64,000 bases of DNA from Cohnella phaseoli (GCF_003386235.1 NZ_QRDZ01000005.1:341604-405603), one strand, 5' to 3'; counted from the first letter of the stretch, positions 26,301 through 35,096 are shown. Translations and numbers: made by a program. Notes: generated from the letters alone by a model not told the origin.

Positions 26301-28895
26301 CAGGGGACGGAACTGACCGTGGCGGTATCCGATCCGACCTGGAAGGCCGGCAAAATCATTGTCGATCTGGACAAAGTCGCCGGGGAGACGATGAAGGCAG
26401 ATGCGAGCGTTCGGGTGCTGCAGACGATGCCTTATCTGCGTTTGGAGGTTAACACACAGGGCGCAATGGGACAAACCCGTACGATTAAATTGCGCTTCGA
26501 CCCGAATCGCAAGGCCGAGTTCGAGCAGCCGATCGTCATTCCGGTAATTGAGGACGCCTATGTGAATGCCGGTTCGAACGCTGCAGTGAATTACGGATCG
26601 GTTCAAAGTCTGCAGTTTAAAAATGGAAGCGGCAACTACTTACGCGAAATATTGCTGAAATTCAATCTGAGCGAATGGGAAGCGGACGAGGAGATTGCTT
26701 CAGCTAAGCTGTTCGTATACGGCAACGTTAACGATAGCCGCAAGGGAACGTCGGAAATCGGCGTTTTCCGGGTAGGGAACGGCTGGACGGAGAATGCAGT
26801 TACGTGGAATACGAAACCGGCAGAGGGAGCGAGGCTCGATAAGGTCTTGTTCTCGGATCAGCTTCAGTGGAGATCGTTCGATGTGACGGAACTGATCGAA
26901 TCTTCATCAGAGCCGGATCGTGTCGTCAGCGTATTGGTGAAACAGGTGACGACGGATTTGTCCGGAATTATTAGAAGCAAAGAGAGCGAGAACGGCATCT
27001 ACAAGTCCTACTTGGAAATTGCCTTAAAGCCGCAGGCGCCGACGCTGGAGAGCCTTGACGTCGCGGCTCCCGAGTCGCTGCTGGCGGGAGCTTCGGGGAC
27101 GATTCGCACCGAGACGCTGTACAGCGATCAGACCCGTCTGCTTGTAACGGAAGGCGTTCAATATACGAGCAGCGACGAAGCGGTCGCCACCGTCGATGCG
27201 GACGGCACGATTCGCGCTCATCGCAAAGGCGAGACGGCGATTACGGTTTCTTATCAAGGCAAGGAGAAGACGTTTACGCTGGAGGTTGTCGTGCCCGAGG
27301 CGGAGTTGATCGGCATAATTCTGAACGGCCCGACTGAGCTCGTAGAAGGAGAGACCGGCCAAGCGGTGGCGAAGGCTCTGTTCGACGATAACTCCGAGGT
27401 CGTGTTGACGGAAGGCATCCAATACGCGAGCGGCGACGAAACAATCGCATCGATAGAAGCGGACGGAGCAATCCAAGCCTTGGCTAAGGGAACGGCGCTC
27501 ATTTCGGCGACGTACGCGGGCAAGACGGCTTCGTATACGCTAACGGTCAAGAAGAAAGAACAAGAGCCGGGGAACGGAAATGGCAATGGCAATGGAAACG
27601 GCAACAGCAATGGTAATGGCAATGGCAGCGGAAATGGTAATGGAAACGGCAATGGAAACGGCAATGGAAACGGAAACGGCAACAGCAATGGCAATGGAAA
27701 CGGAAACGGCAACAGCAATGGTAATGGCAATGGCAGCGGAAATGGTAATGGAAACGGCAACAACCCGTCGCCTGCACGAGTAGAAATTACCGGCAATCAG
27801 TTGCAAAGCCAAAATGCGGTTAACGGACAAGTGAAACTAAGCTTCGACAAGCCGATCGCTGAGCTCGTCTTGCCTGGCGATGCCGGCGAGCTGCTCGCAG
27901 ACAACGATCTGGCGATAGCTGCGAACGGTATCGGCATCGTTGTTCGGGCGGAACTGCTCAAATCGTGGCAGAAACTGGCTGGAGACGGTTCTGCGCAGGG
28001 AGGCAGCATTGTATTGCGCTCGGGAGCGCTGCCGGACAGCGAACTGAATGCGCTGCTCGCGGCAGAACGAAAGCGTACAGGTGCCTCTATTCAGACGACG
28101 GGAGGGACGCTCGGCTTCTCGGTGAATGTGATGCGAGCAGGCGGCGGAACGGTCGCAGTGAACGAATTTGACGAGCCGATCTCTCTCGTGATGCCTGCGA
28201 ACGTTGACGGAAGCTTGATCGGAATTTACCGGATCGAAGACGACGGCAAGCTTCGCTATGTCGGCGCCGTACACAGCGAAGGCAAGTTTGCGGTCGCTGT
28301 GCGCGAGCCGGGCCGGTACGCGGTTCTCGCTTACGAGAAAAAGTTCGCGGATTTGCCGGACGCGCATTGGGCTGCCGAGCAAGTCAAACAGCTCGCAGCC
28401 AGACAATTGATTACCGGCGTATCGCTCGATTCGTTCCAGCCGAACAGATCGATTACGCGGTCCGAATTTACGGCGCTGCTCGTTCGTCTGCTTGGTCTTC
28501 AGGAAGCGGGAGCGATCGGCTTCTCGGATGTGAGTCCGAACGCATGGTACGCGCATGACGTTGCGTTGGCGATTCAGGCCGGAATCGTCCAGGGGGCCGG
28601 CTCGAAGTTTGCGCCGAACGCTGCGATTACCCGTCAGGAGATGGCGGCGATGGTCGTTCGCGCTTACGAGTACAAAGCAGGCAAATCCTCGTTGGACGAT
28701 GCGTCTTCGGCACAGTTTGCCGACATCGGCTCGGCTCCGGCTTGGGCGCAGGAAGCAATCCTCAAAGCTAATCGGCTCGGGCTCGGAGAGGGACGGACGC
28801 CGACGCAATTCCGCCCGCTCGACAACGGCACGCGCGCGGAAGGCGCCATGCTCATCTACAGATTAATGCAGTCGCTGGACAATTCCAACGACTGA
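23322..28895 (+). CDS. SLH-anchored polysaccharide lyase family 8 (hyaluronate/xanthan/chondroitin lyase-like)
   Basis: A 1857-residue exported enzyme. The TTG start at 23322 follows GAGGTG and opens a signal peptide. In order it shows an N-terminal CBM4/9-like module (about 35-205), a Big_2 Ig-like domain (about 210-290) and a PL8 alpha/alpha toroid plus beta-sandwich (about 295-1060). Next come a DNRLRE-type domain (about 1070-1235), two Big_2 domains (about 1240-1415), a Gly/Asn linker (about 1419-1480), a beta-rich domain and three SLH repeats (about 1670-1850). The PL8 catalytic residues can be placed: N477 in TGAN, H527 in IQHSD and Y536 in TGGYG, with the aromatic patch N422-W423-W424. 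The 50-residue N-H and 9-residue H-Y spacings equal those of pneumococcal hyaluronate lyase. The exact polymer cannot be told from sequence. Confidence 0.92.
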   Translation: MKTHSKLWNKMLALTMVVQLMGMAAPAGQSHVRAAAVNVADNGGFETMSAGQTGWVNGIGASGWGVWNASPGGLVSVTDAVYYSGNRSLEIKHPASARTGVSEDVTVDKVQAGGKAYKLGAWIKTENVTANLGAFIRTQYYEKLTSKDGSNVKLGDGPSLEKLTGTNDWTYREIVLNAPPSTRYIRLEPFFETGTGTVWFDDVTLQEWEGITGLSLEPATFKLRKDESYTLTPRVLPEDSTGYELTWSSLNPGVASVDQQGTVTAHETGTAVIRVATTDGLLAAQSTVSIESPELLDGYAALRAKWRDLLLGGQQVLVEDPDIQLAIELLNAKVANAEQTGSWDLLSKEADPTSLFTGVITKTNTKSANISSAYGRIVDMASAYKNPHSAFYGNAELLNDAFKALDWMHKYQYNPGKSVSDNWWDWEIGAPQALANILVLLYDELPEDKFKQYLQSIDRFVPDPRKRLNGVTETGANLLDKALVVTLSGVLGENAGKIDLARSSITGEFQYAVSGDGIYRDGSLIQHSDLAYTGGYGSVLLGRISDLFYLYSRSPWEITDPNADNAYRWAEEVFEPLIYKGAIMDSVKGRSISRSRDSDHLSGRGIIRTIGRLTQGAPDAYAASMKSKIKEWILADTSFESYYKGLSLYDINVLKSIVNDPAVTARGPLVKHHQFSAMDRIVHLRDGYGFGISLFSDRVSAFEFGNGENAKGWYTGIGMTSLYTDDLKQYSNEYWPTVNSFRLPGTTTDGYAKSPTAWTSYYNGRDWVGGSSLDGLYGSAGMDMALSKSTGSNLTAKKSWFMFDDEIVALGSGITSPDSRNVETIVENRQINEAGSNALIVNGEAQPNQLGWQTTLNDVRWANLEGNVPGERIGYYFPYSPSISALREARTGTWQAINSGESADPVTRNYLSLAFGHGTAPQNGSYAYVLLPNQDAATTESYSMNPDIEIVSQTNQAHVVKEKKLGITSYNFWEGATAGGVRTDRPASIQMREQGTELTVAVSDPTWKAGKIIVDLDKVAGETMKADASVRVLQTMPYLRLEVNTQGAMGQTRTIKLRFDPNRKAEFEQPIVIPVIEDAYVNAGSNAAVNYGSVQSLQFKNGSGNYLREILLKFNLSEWEADEEIASAKLFVYGNVNDSRKGTSEIGVFRVGNGWTENAVTWNTKPAEGARLDKVLFSDQLQWRSFDVTELIESSSEPDRVVSVLVKQVTTDLSGIIRSKESENGIYKSYLEIALKPQAPTLESLDVAAPESLLAGASGTIRTETLYSDQTRLLVTEGVQYTSSDEAVATVDADGTIRAHRKGETAITVSYQGKEKTFTLEVVVPEAELIGIILNGPTELVEGETGQAVAKALFDDNSEVVLTEGIQYASGDETIASIEADGAIQALAKGTALISATYAGKTASYTLTVKKKEQEPGNGNGNGNGNGNSNGNGNGSGNGNGNGNGNGNGNGNGNSNGNGNGNGNSNGNGNGSGNGNGNGNNPSPARVEITGNQLQSQNAVNGQVKLSFDKPIAELVLPGDAGELLADNDLAIAANGIGIVVRAELLKSWQKLAGDGSAQGGSIVLRSGALPDSELNALLAAERKRTGASIQTTGGTLGFSVNVMRAGGGTVAVNEFDEPISLVMPANVDGSLIGIYRIEDDGKLRYVGAVHSEGKFAVAVREPGRYAVLAYEKKFADLPDAHWAAEQVKQLAARQLITGVSLDSFQPNRSITRSEFTALLVRLLGLQEAGAIGFSDVSPNAWYAHDVALAIQAGIVQGAGSKFAPNAAITRQEMAAMVVRAYEYKAGKSSLDDASSAQFADIGSAPAWAQEAILKANRLGLGEGRTPTQFRPLDNGTRAEGAMLIYRLMQSLDNSND
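27576..27762 (+). repeat. Gly-Asn-(Ser) low-complexity tract within the PL8 gene
   Basis: About 60 residues of alternating Gly and Asn with occasional Ser, encoded by GGNAAY hexamers in slightly varied order. It separates the Big_2 modules from the C-terminal beta-rich and SLH domains and is probably a flexible spacer. Such tracts expand and contract by slippage. Confidence 0.9.
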
Positions 28896-28903
28896 CCAGA
28901 GGC

Positions 28904-28942
28904 AATAGCGGCTTCCGGCTTCGGCCGGGGGTCGCTATTTTT
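28904..28942 (+). terminator. Intrinsic terminator after the PL8 gene
   Basis: AATAGCG and CGCTATT form the outer stem and CCGGC/GCCGG an inner stem, followed by TTTTT. It separates the lyase transcript from the permease transcript. Confidence 0.8.
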
Positions 28943-29002
28943 CGCATAGTGCATTCTCTGCCGGACTCGGCACAATGCCCGCCCAGCAAGGCTTTTTCGG
29001 TC

Positions 29003-29100
29003 CATTCCAAAGAAAAATGAATCGCGTAAAAAATTGCAATCCGCGATTTATCGGGATTTGTCTAGATTTGAATACGTCCTAAAGAGTTCGCAATATACAC
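29003..29100 (+). promoter_or_regulatory. Promoter module shared with the 21177-21264 region (copy B)
   Basis: Near-identical to copy A, with one 10-bp insertion that duplicates GGGATTT-like sequence. The promoter is -35 TTGAAT (29068-29073), 17-bp spacer, -10 CAATAT (29091-29096). It drives the permeases and probably the AraC regulator. Confidence 0.75.
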
Positions 29101-29189
29101 GCGTTCCCCGTCCCGCTAGTATGGAGCACAGGATCAGGTCGATGGCCGGCATCGACCCTTCACCAAGCAAGCGAAAGGAAGTTAAATTT

Positions 29190-29222
29190 ATGATTTCTCG
29201 GGAGGCGGGAGAGCGCCTATGA
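29190..29222 (+). CDS. Possible 10-codon leader cistron coupled to the permease start
   Basis: ATG at 29190 has AAAGGAAG about 8 bp upstream and encodes MISREAGERL. Its TGA stop overlaps the permease ATG (ATGA). The permease also has GGGAGAG of its own. Translation of this mini-cistron is unproven; a comparable arrangement lies at 42324-42368. Confidence 0.3.
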   Translation: MISREAGERL

Positions 29223-30127
29223 TGCAGAAGCTCAAAAAGGACCTGGTGCAAAACAAAGCCATTTATCTGATGGTGCTGCCGGTCGTGCTGTACTATTTCA
29301 TTTTCAAGTATTTGCCCATGTACGGGTCGATCATCGCTTTTAAGGACTACAGCATTCCGAAAGGAATCCTGGGCAGTCCATGGATCGGCTTCAAAAATTT
29401 CGCGGATTTCTTCGATAGCGTCTATTTCTGGCGGGTGCTGCGCAATACGCTGCTGCTTAGCGTCTACCAGCTAGTCTTCGGATTTCCGGCGCCGATTCTG
29501 CTGGCGATCCTGCTGAACGAAATTCGCAGGAAGCTGTTCAAGAGCGTCGTTCAGACGGTCACGTATTTGCCGCACTTCGTGTCGCTTGTCGTGATTTGCG
29601 GCTTGATTCTCGACTTTACGAACCGCGACGGCTTCATCAGCACCATTATCGAGTTTTTCGGAGGCGAGCGCACTACGCTGCTCGGCGACGCCGCCAATTT
29701 CCGCAGCATCTATGTCGCATCCGGCATCTGGCAGGAGCTGGGATGGTCGTCGATCATCTTCCTGGCGGCGATCAGCGGAATCAACCCCGACTTGTACGAA
29801 GCGGCCAGAGTGGACGGAGCGGGGCGTTTCCGGCAAATGTGGAGCATTACGCTGCCGAGCCTTATTCCGATTATTATGATTTTGCTCATATTGCGTATCG
29901 GGGGCTTGATGGATATCGGCTTCGAGAAAGTCATCCTGCTCTATAACCCGAACACCTATGAGACTGCGGACATTATCTCCTCCTTCGTTTACCGGAAAGG
30001 GATCGCCGAGGGACAGAACTACAGCTTCACTTCCGCCGTCGGCTTGTTCCAGGCGATTATCAACTTTGTATTGCTCATCAGCGCCAACTGGTTTTCCCGC
30101 CGTATTTCCGGGAACCGGCTATGGTAA
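29219..30127 (+). CDS. Sugar ABC transporter permease, LplB type (PL8 locus)
   Basis: A 302-residue permease. It opens with KAIYLMVLPVVLYYFIFKYLPMYG, typical of LplB-like proteins, and carries the EAA loop YEAARVDGAGRFRQMWSITLP that docks to the ATPase. Six hydrophobic segments are visible. It pairs with the permease at 30142 and most likely with the lipoprotein at 21406. Its upstream DNA duplicates the control region of that lipoprotein gene. No ATPase gene is present in the locus. Confidence 0.93.
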   Translation: MMQKLKKDLVQNKAIYLMVLPVVLYYFIFKYLPMYGSIIAFKDYSIPKGILGSPWIGFKNFADFFDSVYFWRVLRNTLLLSVYQLVFGFPAPILLAILLNEIRRKLFKSVVQTVTYLPHFVSLVVICGLILDFTNRDGFISTIIEFFGGERTTLLGDAANFRSIYVASGIWQELGWSSIIFLAAISGINPDLYEAARVDGAGRFRQMWSITLPSLIPIIMILLILRIGGLMDIGFEKVILLYNPNTYETADIISSFVYRKGIAEGQNYSFTSAVGLFQAIINFVLLISANWFSRRISGNRLW

Positions 30128-30141
30128 GGAGGGTTCGATAG

Positions 30142-31020
30142 ATGATGAAACTGACCGTATCCGATCGCGTGTTCAACCTGGTCAACGGGATACTTATGCT
30201 GCTGCTCGTCGTGCTTACGCTGTACCCTTTTTACCATGTCATCATGGCATCCTTTAGCGACTCGAACCGGCTGCTTGCGCACCAAGGCTTGCTGCTTAAG
30301 CCGTTCGGCTTCAGCTTGGCCGCTTACGAGCGGGTGCTCGACAATCCGAACATTTTCAGCGGATACCGCAATACGTTCATTATTCTGATTTTCGGCACGC
30401 TTGCCAATCTCTTCTTCACGGCGTTGGGCGCATACGGTCTATCGCGGAATTTCCTGCTGCGCAAGCCGATCATGATCGCGATCATCTTCACGATGTATTT
30501 CAGCGGCGGCCTCATTCCGACTTACTTGCTGGTCAATAACTGGCTGCACATGGGCAACAGCTTGCTAGCGCTTATTGTCCCCGTCGCCATCAGCACGTGG
30601 AATCTGATCATCATGCGAACGTCCTTCGAGGCGCTTCCGGAAAGTCTCATTGAATCGGCGAAGATCGACGGCTCGGGAGAGTTCGGCATTTTGTTCCGGA
30701 TCGTCATTCCGTTGTCCATGCCCGTCGTAGCGGTTATGATATTGTACTATGGCGTCGCGCACTGGAACTCGTGGTTTAACGCCATGCTGTTCCTCCGCAG
30801 TCGGGATTTGTTCCCGCTGCAGCTCATTTTGCGCGAAATCCTTGTCCTGAACGATACGAATTCGATGCAGCTTGGCGATGCGATGGCCGACCAAGAGGGC
30901 GTAAGAGAAAGTATCAAATATGCTACAATTATGGTGGCTACGGTTCCGATTTTGCTGATTTACCCGTTTCTGCAGCGATTTTTCGCCAAAGGCGTCATGA
31001 TCGGAGCTGTGAAGGAGTAA
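30142..31020 (+). CDS. Sugar ABC transporter permease, LplC type (PL8 locus)
   Basis: A 292-residue permease with the family blocks LTLYPFYHVIMASFSD, MYFSGGLIPTYLLVN, an EAA-like loop ESAKIDGSGEFGILFRIVIP and the C-terminal FFAKGVMIGAVKE. An AAGGAGGG site precedes the ATG, 14 bp after the upstream permease stop. It is more divergent from the permeases at 5030 and 43280 than those are from each other, so it serves a distinct importer. Confidence 0.93.
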   Translation: MMKLTVSDRVFNLVNGILMLLLVVLTLYPFYHVIMASFSDSNRLLAHQGLLLKPFGFSLAAYERVLDNPNIFSGYRNTFIILIFGTLANLFFTALGAYGLSRNFLLRKPIMIAIIFTMYFSGGLIPTYLLVNNWLHMGNSLLALIVPVAISTWNLIIMRTSFEALPESLIESAKIDGSGEFGILFRIVIPLSMPVVAVMILYYGVAHWNSWFNAMLFLRSRDLFPLQLILREILVLNDTNSMQLGDAMADQEGVRESIKYATIMVATVPILLIYPFLQRFFAKGVMIGAVKE

Positions 31021-31035
31021 GCGGCGAGGTCGCGG

Positions 31036-33366
31036 ATGCGGATGAAATTTTCTATTTCGGCGGTGAAGACGGCTATGAAGCGCAAGGTTTATAAGTTTTG
31101 GCTGTATTCGTATCTGTTTGTTTTATTTATTCCAATACTCATAACCTTGGTCGTGCTGCTGCGTTCGCAGGATATGCTGGTAACGGAAGTGCGCAAGTCC
31201 AACGATGCGCTTCTGGATCAGGTGCGGCAGTTTATCGACAATCAGACCGCCGACATTCGCCGCTTCGGAACGCAGCTGTCGTTCGATCCGAAAATCGCGG
31301 CCTATTTGAACCGGGATACGCTGGATACGACGGAGGCCAGGTTCAGCACGATGGACATCATCGCGAACCTCAAGCCGTATACCACTAACGGCGATATGAC
31401 CGATTTCTATATTTTTCTTAAAAATCATAACTCCGGAATTACGACGACGACCTATATGCCTGCCGACGATTTGTTCTCCGTGCTGCACAAATCGTCGGGA
31501 ATTAGTTACGAGAATTGGCTGGCGTGGGTGAAAGAGGAACAGCCCGGCACATTCATGGCGCTGAACGAAAATATGCAGCCGGGAACGAACTCGCTCGTCT
31601 ACGTGCAGTCGCTGCCGCTGCAGGAGCTGCATCAATCCCGGGCTACGCTTGTCGTCCTGCTTAACCAGAGCAGGATCAAAGAGGCCGTCTCTCACATCGA
31701 GCTGGCGAGTCAAGGGTCTGTGTACGTGCTCGACAGCGAGGGGCGCCCGATCATGACGACCGGAACGGAGAGCGAGCTAAAGGAGCTTCCTTTGGCGCGA
31801 ATGGCCGATACTCGCGGTTTTATGGTTGAGCATATAGAGGGCAGCAATGCGGCAATTTCCTACGTCCGCTCCAACGAGACGAATTGGACCTACATTTCGG
31901 TGCTGCCGGAGAAGGTGTACCTGGCCAAAGTCACGCTCCTGAAAAATCTGATTTACCTCGCGATGCTGCTGTGCGTCGTCCTGGGCGGTCTGACGGCTTT
32001 CTGGCTGACGAGAAGGAATTACGCCCCGATTCAGAATATGATGGATTTCGTGTCGAGCAAGGTTAAGACGAATATGAAAAGCATGCCGAACGAATTCGCC
32101 GTGCTGCAATCGTTCATGACCGAAAGCGCGGCGATTCAGGACGAAGCGAACAAGCGCATGCTGGAGCAACGGCTTGTGCTGCGCAATCAATTTTTGAATC
32201 GTCTGCTGAGTGGCCGTGTGGACACGGAATCCGCGCTGTCGCAAGCGATTGAGTCGCACGATTTGCGCTTCGAGACGGACCGCTTCGCTGTGCTGCTTAT
32301 GCAGGTCGAGGATTATGCGCCGCTGTTTAGGGACAATGAGAAGCTTGACCTGGAGAAGAAAACGCAGTTCGTCTATTTGATCGTGACGAACATTTTCGGG
32401 GAAATGCTGTCGTCCGGTTATCGCGCTTATTTTACCGAGACGAATGGGAAGATCGCCTGCCTGGTCAACCTGCCCGGCAAAGAGAAGGAAGCGAAGAAGG
32501 AACTGCTGCAGATTGCCGCGGAAGCCAAAAGCTTTATCCAGGAACGGTTTTTCGTCCGCTTCTCGATCGGGGTCAGCGATGTGCATACGTTCTGGTCTTC
32601 GATTCCGAAGTGCTTCGAGGAGGCCGAGGAATCGCTCGAATACAAGCTGGTGCTCGGCTCCAATCAGATTATCGCGTACGAATCCGTCAAGCGGCCCAAG
32701 CACGAGCTGTACTATCCGCTGGATAAGGAACGCCAGCTCATCAATCAGATGGCTGCGGGCGATTACGAGCAGGCGGCGGAGGTGCTGCAGCGCATTCTGA
32801 TGGCGAACTTCTCGGACGGGACGCTGTCGCCGCAGATGGGCAAGCTGCTCATGTTCGAGCTGGCGGGCACGATGCTGAAAGCGGTGGAGCAGTTCCAGCT
32901 CGGCACGACGGAGATCATGGTCGAGAAAACGGATCTGATCAAGCAGATTACGCAATGCGAGACGTTCGCCGAGATGGAAGTCGAAATTTTGACGTTCCTG
33001 AAAACGGTATGCGACTATTTGCAACAGAAGAAGAAGAGTCACAACACCGACTTGAAGAGCCAGATCGTGGAGCATGTGCTGGACAACCTGAGCGATATGA
33101 ACCTGAGCCTGACCAGCATCGCCCTTGAGTTCGACATCAATCCGACCTATCTGTCCCGGTTCTTCAAGGAGCAGACGGGGGAAAATCTGATCGATTTCGT
33201 CAACAAGCGGCGAATCGATAAAGTGAAAGACCAGCTTACGTCTACGGACGATGCGATTCAGAATATCGCCGAGCAGTGCGGCTTCGCCAGCAGCCAATCG
33301 CTGCTGCGCGTATTCAAGAAGTACGAAGGCATCACGCCCGGACAATACAGACAGAGCCGGGGCTGA
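31036..33366 (+). CDS. Membrane-bound AraC-type transcriptional regulator with extracellular sensor
   Basis: A 776-residue one-component sensor-regulator. Two membrane helices (about residues 20-42 and 301-325) bracket a ~255-residue extracellular Cache-like domain (MLVTEVRKSNDALLDQV at its start). The cytoplasmic part has a long linker and a C-terminal AraC DNA-binding domain (about 675-776). That domain includes LTSIALEFDINPTYLSRFFKEQTG and IQNIAEQCGFASSQSLLRVFKKYEGITPGQYR. Such proteins are common next to Paenibacillus glycan-use genes and are thought to sense the extracellular sugar. It follows the permease by 15 bp. The repeated promoter module upstream of 21406 and 29219 is its likely target. 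Confidence 0.9.
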   Translation: MRMKFSISAVKTAMKRKVYKFWLYSYLFVLFIPILITLVVLLRSQDMLVTEVRKSNDALLDQVRQFIDNQTADIRRFGTQLSFDPKIAAYLNRDTLDTTEARFSTMDIIANLKPYTTNGDMTDFYIFLKNHNSGITTTTYMPADDLFSVLHKSSGISYENWLAWVKEEQPGTFMALNENMQPGTNSLVYVQSLPLQELHQSRATLVVLLNQSRIKEAVSHIELASQGSVYVLDSEGRPIMTTGTESELKELPLARMADTRGFMVEHIEGSNAAISYVRSNETNWTYISVLPEKVYLAKVTLLKNLIYLAMLLCVVLGGLTAFWLTRRNYAPIQNMMDFVSSKVKTNMKSMPNEFAVLQSFMTESAAIQDEANKRMLEQRLVLRNQFLNRLLSGRVDTESALSQAIESHDLRFETDRFAVLLMQVEDYAPLFRDNEKLDLEKKTQFVYLIVTNIFGEMLSSGYRAYFTETNGKIACLVNLPGKEKEAKKELLQIAAEAKSFIQERFFVRFSIGVSDVHTFWSSIPKCFEEAEESLEYKLVLGSNQIIAYESVKRPKHELYYPLDKERQLINQMAAGDYEQAAEVLQRILMANFSDGTLSPQMGKLLMFELAGTMLKAVEQFQLGTTEIMVEKTDLIKQITQCETFAEMEVEILTFLKTVCDYLQQKKKSHNTDLKSQIVEHVLDNLSDMNLSLTSIALEFDINPTYLSRFFKEQTGENLIDFVNKRRIDKVKDQLTSTDDAIQNIAEQCGFASSQSLLRVFKKYEGITPGQYRQSRG

Positions 33367-33404
33367 CGTGACGGCCCGATCTGGCCGGGCCTTGCGCCGG
33401 AAGT

Positions 33405-33614
33405 GGCTGTCCCATAAGCAGCGTTGCTCAAGATGATCGATAAATAAAAGTAAGGGGGATGTGCCTCCTGTAGATGCCTCATACGCTCCTGAAACCACCG
33501 ATTAACGGGTTAACCCATTCGGGTTTCAGGAGCGTATAGCATCGGAAGGAGATACATACCCCTTTTTAGTATGGATCATCTGTAAGAGCAACTTGACCTG
33601 CTTATGGGACAGCC
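33405..33614. repeat. ~210-bp palindromic repeat, copy 2 (opposite orientation)
   Basis: This is the cleanest copy. GGCTGTCCCATAAGCAG at 33405-33421 is repeated inverted, without mismatch, at 33598-33614. The inner arms also pair: CATACGCTCCTGAAACC with GGTTTCAGGAGCGTAT. Its reverse complement aligns with copies 1 and 3. It lies between the AraC gene and the MFS gene, 8 bp before the latter's -35. No flanking target duplication is obvious. Confidence 0.85.
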
Positions 33615-33622
33615 TCTTGGCG

Positions 33623-33651
33623 TTGACAAAGAATGGACGCAAGCCTATGAT
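33623..33651 (+). promoter_or_regulatory. Strong promoter of the MFS transporter gene
   Basis: Perfect -35 TTGACA (33623-33628), 17-bp spacer, -10 TATGAT (33646-33651). It starts only 9 bases after the end of the palindromic repeat. Confidence 0.8.
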
Positions 33652-33701
33652 CGTAGAATATCGAAGCAAGCATTTTTTAGAGAGAGAGAAGGATAAGCTA
33701 G

Positions 33702-35096
33702 ATGTCTCAGAAACAAACGAACCGAACCGTCGTTACGATCGGACTGCTGTCCGCGCTGTTTATCGGAGCATTGGACTCGACGGTCGTGACGACTGCGACG
33801 ACAAGCATCGTTAAAGATTTGCAAGGGCTGAGCCTGATCGGTTGGATCTTTTCCATCTATACGCTGACGACCTGCGTCACGACGCCGATCTTCGGCAAGC
33901 TGGCCGATCTGTTCGGCAGAAAGTCGATTTTTACGATCGGATTGTCATTGTTCCTGATCGGCTCCGTGCTGTGCGGAGCGGCGGAGACGATGACGCAACT
34001 GATCTGGTTCAGGGCGATTCAGGGAATCGGAGCGGGCGCGCTGACCCCGGTTATTTTTACGATTATCGGAGATATGTACACGGGAGAACAGCGAGGCAAG
34101 GTGCAGGGCGTATTGTCCTCGATGTGGTCGATCGCCGGACTGGTCGGTCCGTTCGTAGGCGGCTATTTCGTGGATACGATTTCGTGGCGCTGGATTTTCT
34201 ACATGAATATTCCGATCAGCATCATTTCGTTTGTCTTAGTGCTCGGCTTCATGCACGAGAAATTCAAGAAAGTGTCCAGGAGCAGCATCGACTATCTCGG
34301 GGCGCTGACGTTTACGATCAGCATCTCCAGTTTGCTGCTTGCTTTGCTGACGGGCGGGGAGACTTATGCCTGGGATTCCGTCGCGATCGTTGTGCTTTTC
34401 GCTGTAGCGGCCGTCTTCTTAGTCATCTTCCTGTACATTGAAACGATCGCAAAGGAGCCGATGCTCCCTCTGTCGCTGTTCCGAGAGCGGCGGTTAACGA
34501 TTCCGTACGTGCTCGGGTTCTTCGGATTTTGTATCGTCGCGGGAGTTACGATCTACATTCCGTTGTGGATTCAGAATGTCATGGGGCTAAGCGCCACGTT
34601 GTCGGGACTTATGCTGATGCCGATGTCGCTCGCCTGGCCTTTCGCGTCGAATCTCTCGGGCAGGTACATGTTCCGGTTCGGGGCGCGGAGATTTATGCTG
34701 CTCGGAACGATTATGGTTGCGTGCGGGGCATTGTGGCTGTTTACACTGCACGAGGGCTCGTCCTATTGGAACGTCATCGGTTTGCTAGTACTGATCGGCT
34801 TCGGGATGGGCTGTATTAATACTCCGGCAATCGTGACGATTCAAAATTCCGCCGCCGACAACATGCGCGGAGTCGCCACATCCACCAACTCCTTCATGGG
34901 GACGCTTGGCCAGACGGTGGCGGTAGCCGTATTCGGCATGCTGTTCAACCGAATCGTGGTCGAGGAGGTTCCATCGCAGATGGCGGCCGGCATGCACGCG
35001 ATTTTCATTCTGCTGGTAGCGATCGCGTTGGTCAAAATCTTCATCGCGGGCCTGCTGCCCAAAGCGAGCAAGGTCAAGGCGGCAGAGGCCGTCTAG
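33702..35096 (+). CDS. MFS drug/solute exporter, DHA2 (EmrB/QacA) family
   Basis: A 464-residue membrane protein with about 14 hydrophobic segments, as in DHA2 exporters. Motif C-like and motif A-like features are visible: TIGLLSALFIGALDSTVVTTA at the N-terminus, GKLADLFGRKSIF in the first cytoplasmic loop, and IQGIGAGALTPVIFTIIGDMY. AGAAGGAT lies 8 bp before the ATG. It stands alone between the palindromic repeat and a terminator. Members expel drugs, dyes or metabolites; no substrate can be named, and no regulator gene adjoins it. Confidence 0.92.
   Translation: MSQKQTNRTVVTIGLLSALFIGALDSTVVTTATTSIVKDLQGLSLIGWIFSIYTLTTCVTTPIFGKLADLFGRKSIFTIGLSLFLIGSVLCGAAETMTQLIWFRAIQGIGAGALTPVIFTIIGDMYTGEQRGKVQGVLSSMWSIAGLVGPFVGGYFVDTISWRWIFYMNIPISIISFVLVLGFMHEKFKKVSRSSIDYLGALTFTISISSLLLALLTGGETYAWDSVAIVVLFAVAAVFLVIFLYIETIAKEPMLPLSLFRERRLTIPYVLGFFGFCIVAGVTIYIPLWIQNVMGLSATLSGLMLMPMSLAWPFASNLSGRYMFRFGARRFMLLGTIMVACGALWLFTLHEGSSYWNVIGLLVLIGFGMGCINTPAIVTIQNSAADNMRGVATSTNSFMGTLGQTVAVAVFGMLFNRIVVEEVPSQMAAGMHAIFILLVAIALVKIFIAGLLPKASKVKAAEAV

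Noticed and set aside
27254..27796. Minus-strand open frame rich in Leu, Pro and Phe across the Gly-Asn tract
   Set aside because: It is an artefact of translating the repeat on the wrong strand; the plus-strand frame is one continuous lyase gene.
31777..33498. Long open frame on the minus strand opposite the membrane AraC gene
   Set aside because: The plus-strand protein has clear domains. The antisense frame has a composition typical of a codon-bias shadow and no ribosome binding site or family motif.
33405..33614. Insertion sequence
   Set aside because: The element has terminal inverted repeats but is too short to encode a transposase and shows no clear target duplication, so it is listed as a repeat.
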